7,108 nt of DNA from Oscillospiraceae bacterium (GTDB taxonomy: Bacteria > Bacillota > Clostridia > Oscillospirales > Oscillospiraceae), in assembly GCA_009786775.1 (NCBI GenBank), contig WQRL01000087.1, positions 1 to 7,108 of the forward strand, in the 5' to 3' direction. The translations under genes and the position numbers were made by a program. This document shows, one piece after another, positions 6,059-7,108 of the stretch (positions are counted from its first letter, which is position 1; each line of letters starts with the position of its first letter). Below the pieces are notes generated by a model. It saw only the letters and a program-made list of their open reading frames with translations. It had not been told where the DNA came from and searched no databases.

Positions 6059-7108
6059 TATATCGCGCCTCCTTCAATGGCCAGGTTAAAGCTGAAGTTT
6101 TCTAAATAATCCATCAGCTCCCTCTGGAATCTGGCAGCATCGGCTCCGTCAAGGGCTCTGTGGTCATAAGTCAGTGAGAGTCCCATGGACGGGTAAAACT
6201 TGCCGTTTTTAGTGCGCTCAACCACGCTGCAAACTCCCAAGATTCCCGTCTGAGGAGGGTTGAGAACAGGGGTGAACATCTCAATTCCAAATCCGCCGAT
6301 GTTGGAAATGGTAAATGTGCCGCCTCTTAGGTCGTCAGGGCCTATGGAACCCTGCCTGCTGCTTTCTGCTGCTTTCGACTTTTACCTTAGTAGCGGCCGA
6401 AATTTGGCTCAAAGACATTACATTTGCATTGAAAATAGTGGGCACCAGCAGGCCTCTGGGTGTGTCTACAGCCAGCCCCATGTGGACATTGTTAAACAAG
6501 GCCATGCTGTCGCCTAAAAAATGGGCGTTGAGGCTCTTGTGCTTTAGCAAAATGCGGGAGGTAGCATAGATAATGATATCTGTAACGGTGATTTTCGCAA
6601 GCTCAGGGCGGGTTTCCATAGCCTTGAGATTCTTGCGGAAATTCAGTATGTCAGTGGCATCAAAAGAACCGTGGTGGGTAAGCTGTGCTGAGCCTGACAA
6701 AGATGAGTGCATGGCTTTTGCGATAACTTTGCGGACATTGCTGAGCTTCTGCACTTCGCTGTCGGGTGTGTTCGGTACGCCCGGGGCGGATGGGATAGCC
6801 GAAGCTGAGGCTCCAAACGAAGGCGCGCTGAGGCCTGACTCCACATCGAATGTGGTGACCCGGCCGCCAAGGCCCGTGCCAGCGATGCCTGAGAATGCGC
6901 CGTCAACAGCCTTTGTGGCGAAGTGGCCATCTGCGATTACTTTTTGAATGTCCTTTTCCATGATGCGGTTGTTAGCACCGGACGGGGTTGCAAAAGCCAC
7001 GTTCGCACCGGCCTTTGCGGCCAAGGTGCGGGCGCGGGGAGAGATGGGGGTGAAGGCGTTTCCGGCGGGTGGCACGGCACCTGCCGCCGCAGGTGCTGGA
7101 GCAGGAGC
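6058..7108 (-). pseudogene. Dihydrolipoamide acyltransferase (E2), frameshifted, 5' end outside window
   Basis: E2 forms the core of the complex and transfers the acyl group from its lipoyl arm to CoA (pdhC/aceF-type, substrate not certain). From the right edge the frame reads an Ala-Pro linker (visible residues 1-11). The peripheral-subunit-binding domain follows, ISPRARTLAAKAGANVAFAT through NNRIMEKDI (about 22-53). Next come a second GTGLGGRVTTFDVE motif (77-90) and another linker, then the catalytic domain from about 119 (VRKVIAKAMHSSL, then MGLAVDTPRGLLVPTIFNAN). The frame breaks at 6356-6376 and stops at TGA 6337-6335. Homology continues in the next frame: GSIGPDDLRGGTFTISN, MFTPVLNPPQTGILGV and the active site YDHRALDGADAARF, ending with TAA at 6060-6058. 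A 10-bp tandem duplication causes the break; with one copy removed the protein is continuous and canonical. As written, the product lacks the catalytic His/Asp of DHRxxDG. The lipoyl domain should lie just beyond the window edge. Confidence 0.88.
6356..6376. repeat. Perfect 10-bp tandem duplication in the E2 gene
   Basis: CTGCTGCTTT occurs at 6356-6365 and again at 6366-6375, and the next base (C, 6376) also matches. In the coding sense this is AAAGCAGCAG twice. Ten is not a multiple of three, so the extra copy shifts the frame. Deleting one copy gives ...KVKVESSRQGSIGPDDLRGG..., in which the stretch between ISAA and DDL has the same length as in ordinary E2 proteins (18 residues by my remembered consensus). 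Confidence 0.95.

Noticed and set aside
6058..6279. Separate small protein of 73 residues starting at MFTPVLNPP
   Set aside because: It is the C-terminal end of E2 read after the frameshift. Homology begins well before this ATG (GSIGPDDLRGGTFTISN), so it is not an independent gene.
6335..6376. Programmed ribosomal frameshift in E2
   Set aside because: No slippery heptamer with a downstream pseudoknot is evident, and the perfect 10-bp duplication explains the frame change fully. A +1 or -1 shift would leave extra residues in a region of fixed length.

Overview
The window looks like chromosomal DNA of a Gram-positive, Firmicutes/Clostridia-type bacterium. This rests on strong AAGGAGG-type ribosome binding sites, a textbook sigma-A promoter ahead of a structured rplM leader, a compact rplM-rpsI operon, and a fused E1 protein of a type I associate (from memory) with anaerobic Firmicutes. 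No mobile element, CRISPR array, tRNA or rRNA gene is visible. The taxonomic call is inference.

Layout. Bases 1-753 (+ strand) hold the 3' part of an unrecognised, beta-rich, probably exported protein. Bases 754-863 hold degenerate GCAATAGTGCA-type repeats. A strong hairpin at 864-897 terminates the converging minus-strand operon rplM-rpsI (1779 down to 929). That operon has a -35/-10 promoter at 1888-1916 and a leader of about 100 nt that can fold like an L13 autoregulatory leader. Bases 1917-2056 hold nothing I can identify. Bases 2057-2196 hold three consecutive hairpins, the middle one being the likely terminator of the next minus-strand operon.

That operon runs from the right edge leftward: E2 (dihydrolipoamide acyltransferase, 5' end outside the window), E3 (dihydrolipoamide dehydrogenase), then a single 817-residue E1 in which the alpha and beta subunits are fused. 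Together they encode a 2-oxoacid dehydrogenase complex, most likely pyruvate dehydrogenase. E1 decarboxylates the 2-oxoacid and acylates the lipoyl arm of E2, E2 passes the acyl group to CoA, and E3 reoxidises the dihydrolipoyl group with NAD+. The order E2-E3-E1 is not the common E1-E2-E3 order.

The most notable observation is that the E2 gene is frameshifted by a perfect 10-bp tandem duplication (6356-6375). Removing one copy restores the reading frame and the canonical length of the catalytic domain. As given, the E2 product ends before its DHRxxDG active site. This could be a recent knock-out, a reversible slippage (phase-variation) switch, or an assembly artefact. The second point is the unusual E1, with a fused architecture, two insertions in the alpha half and GDA instead of GDG in the thiamine-diphosphate motif.
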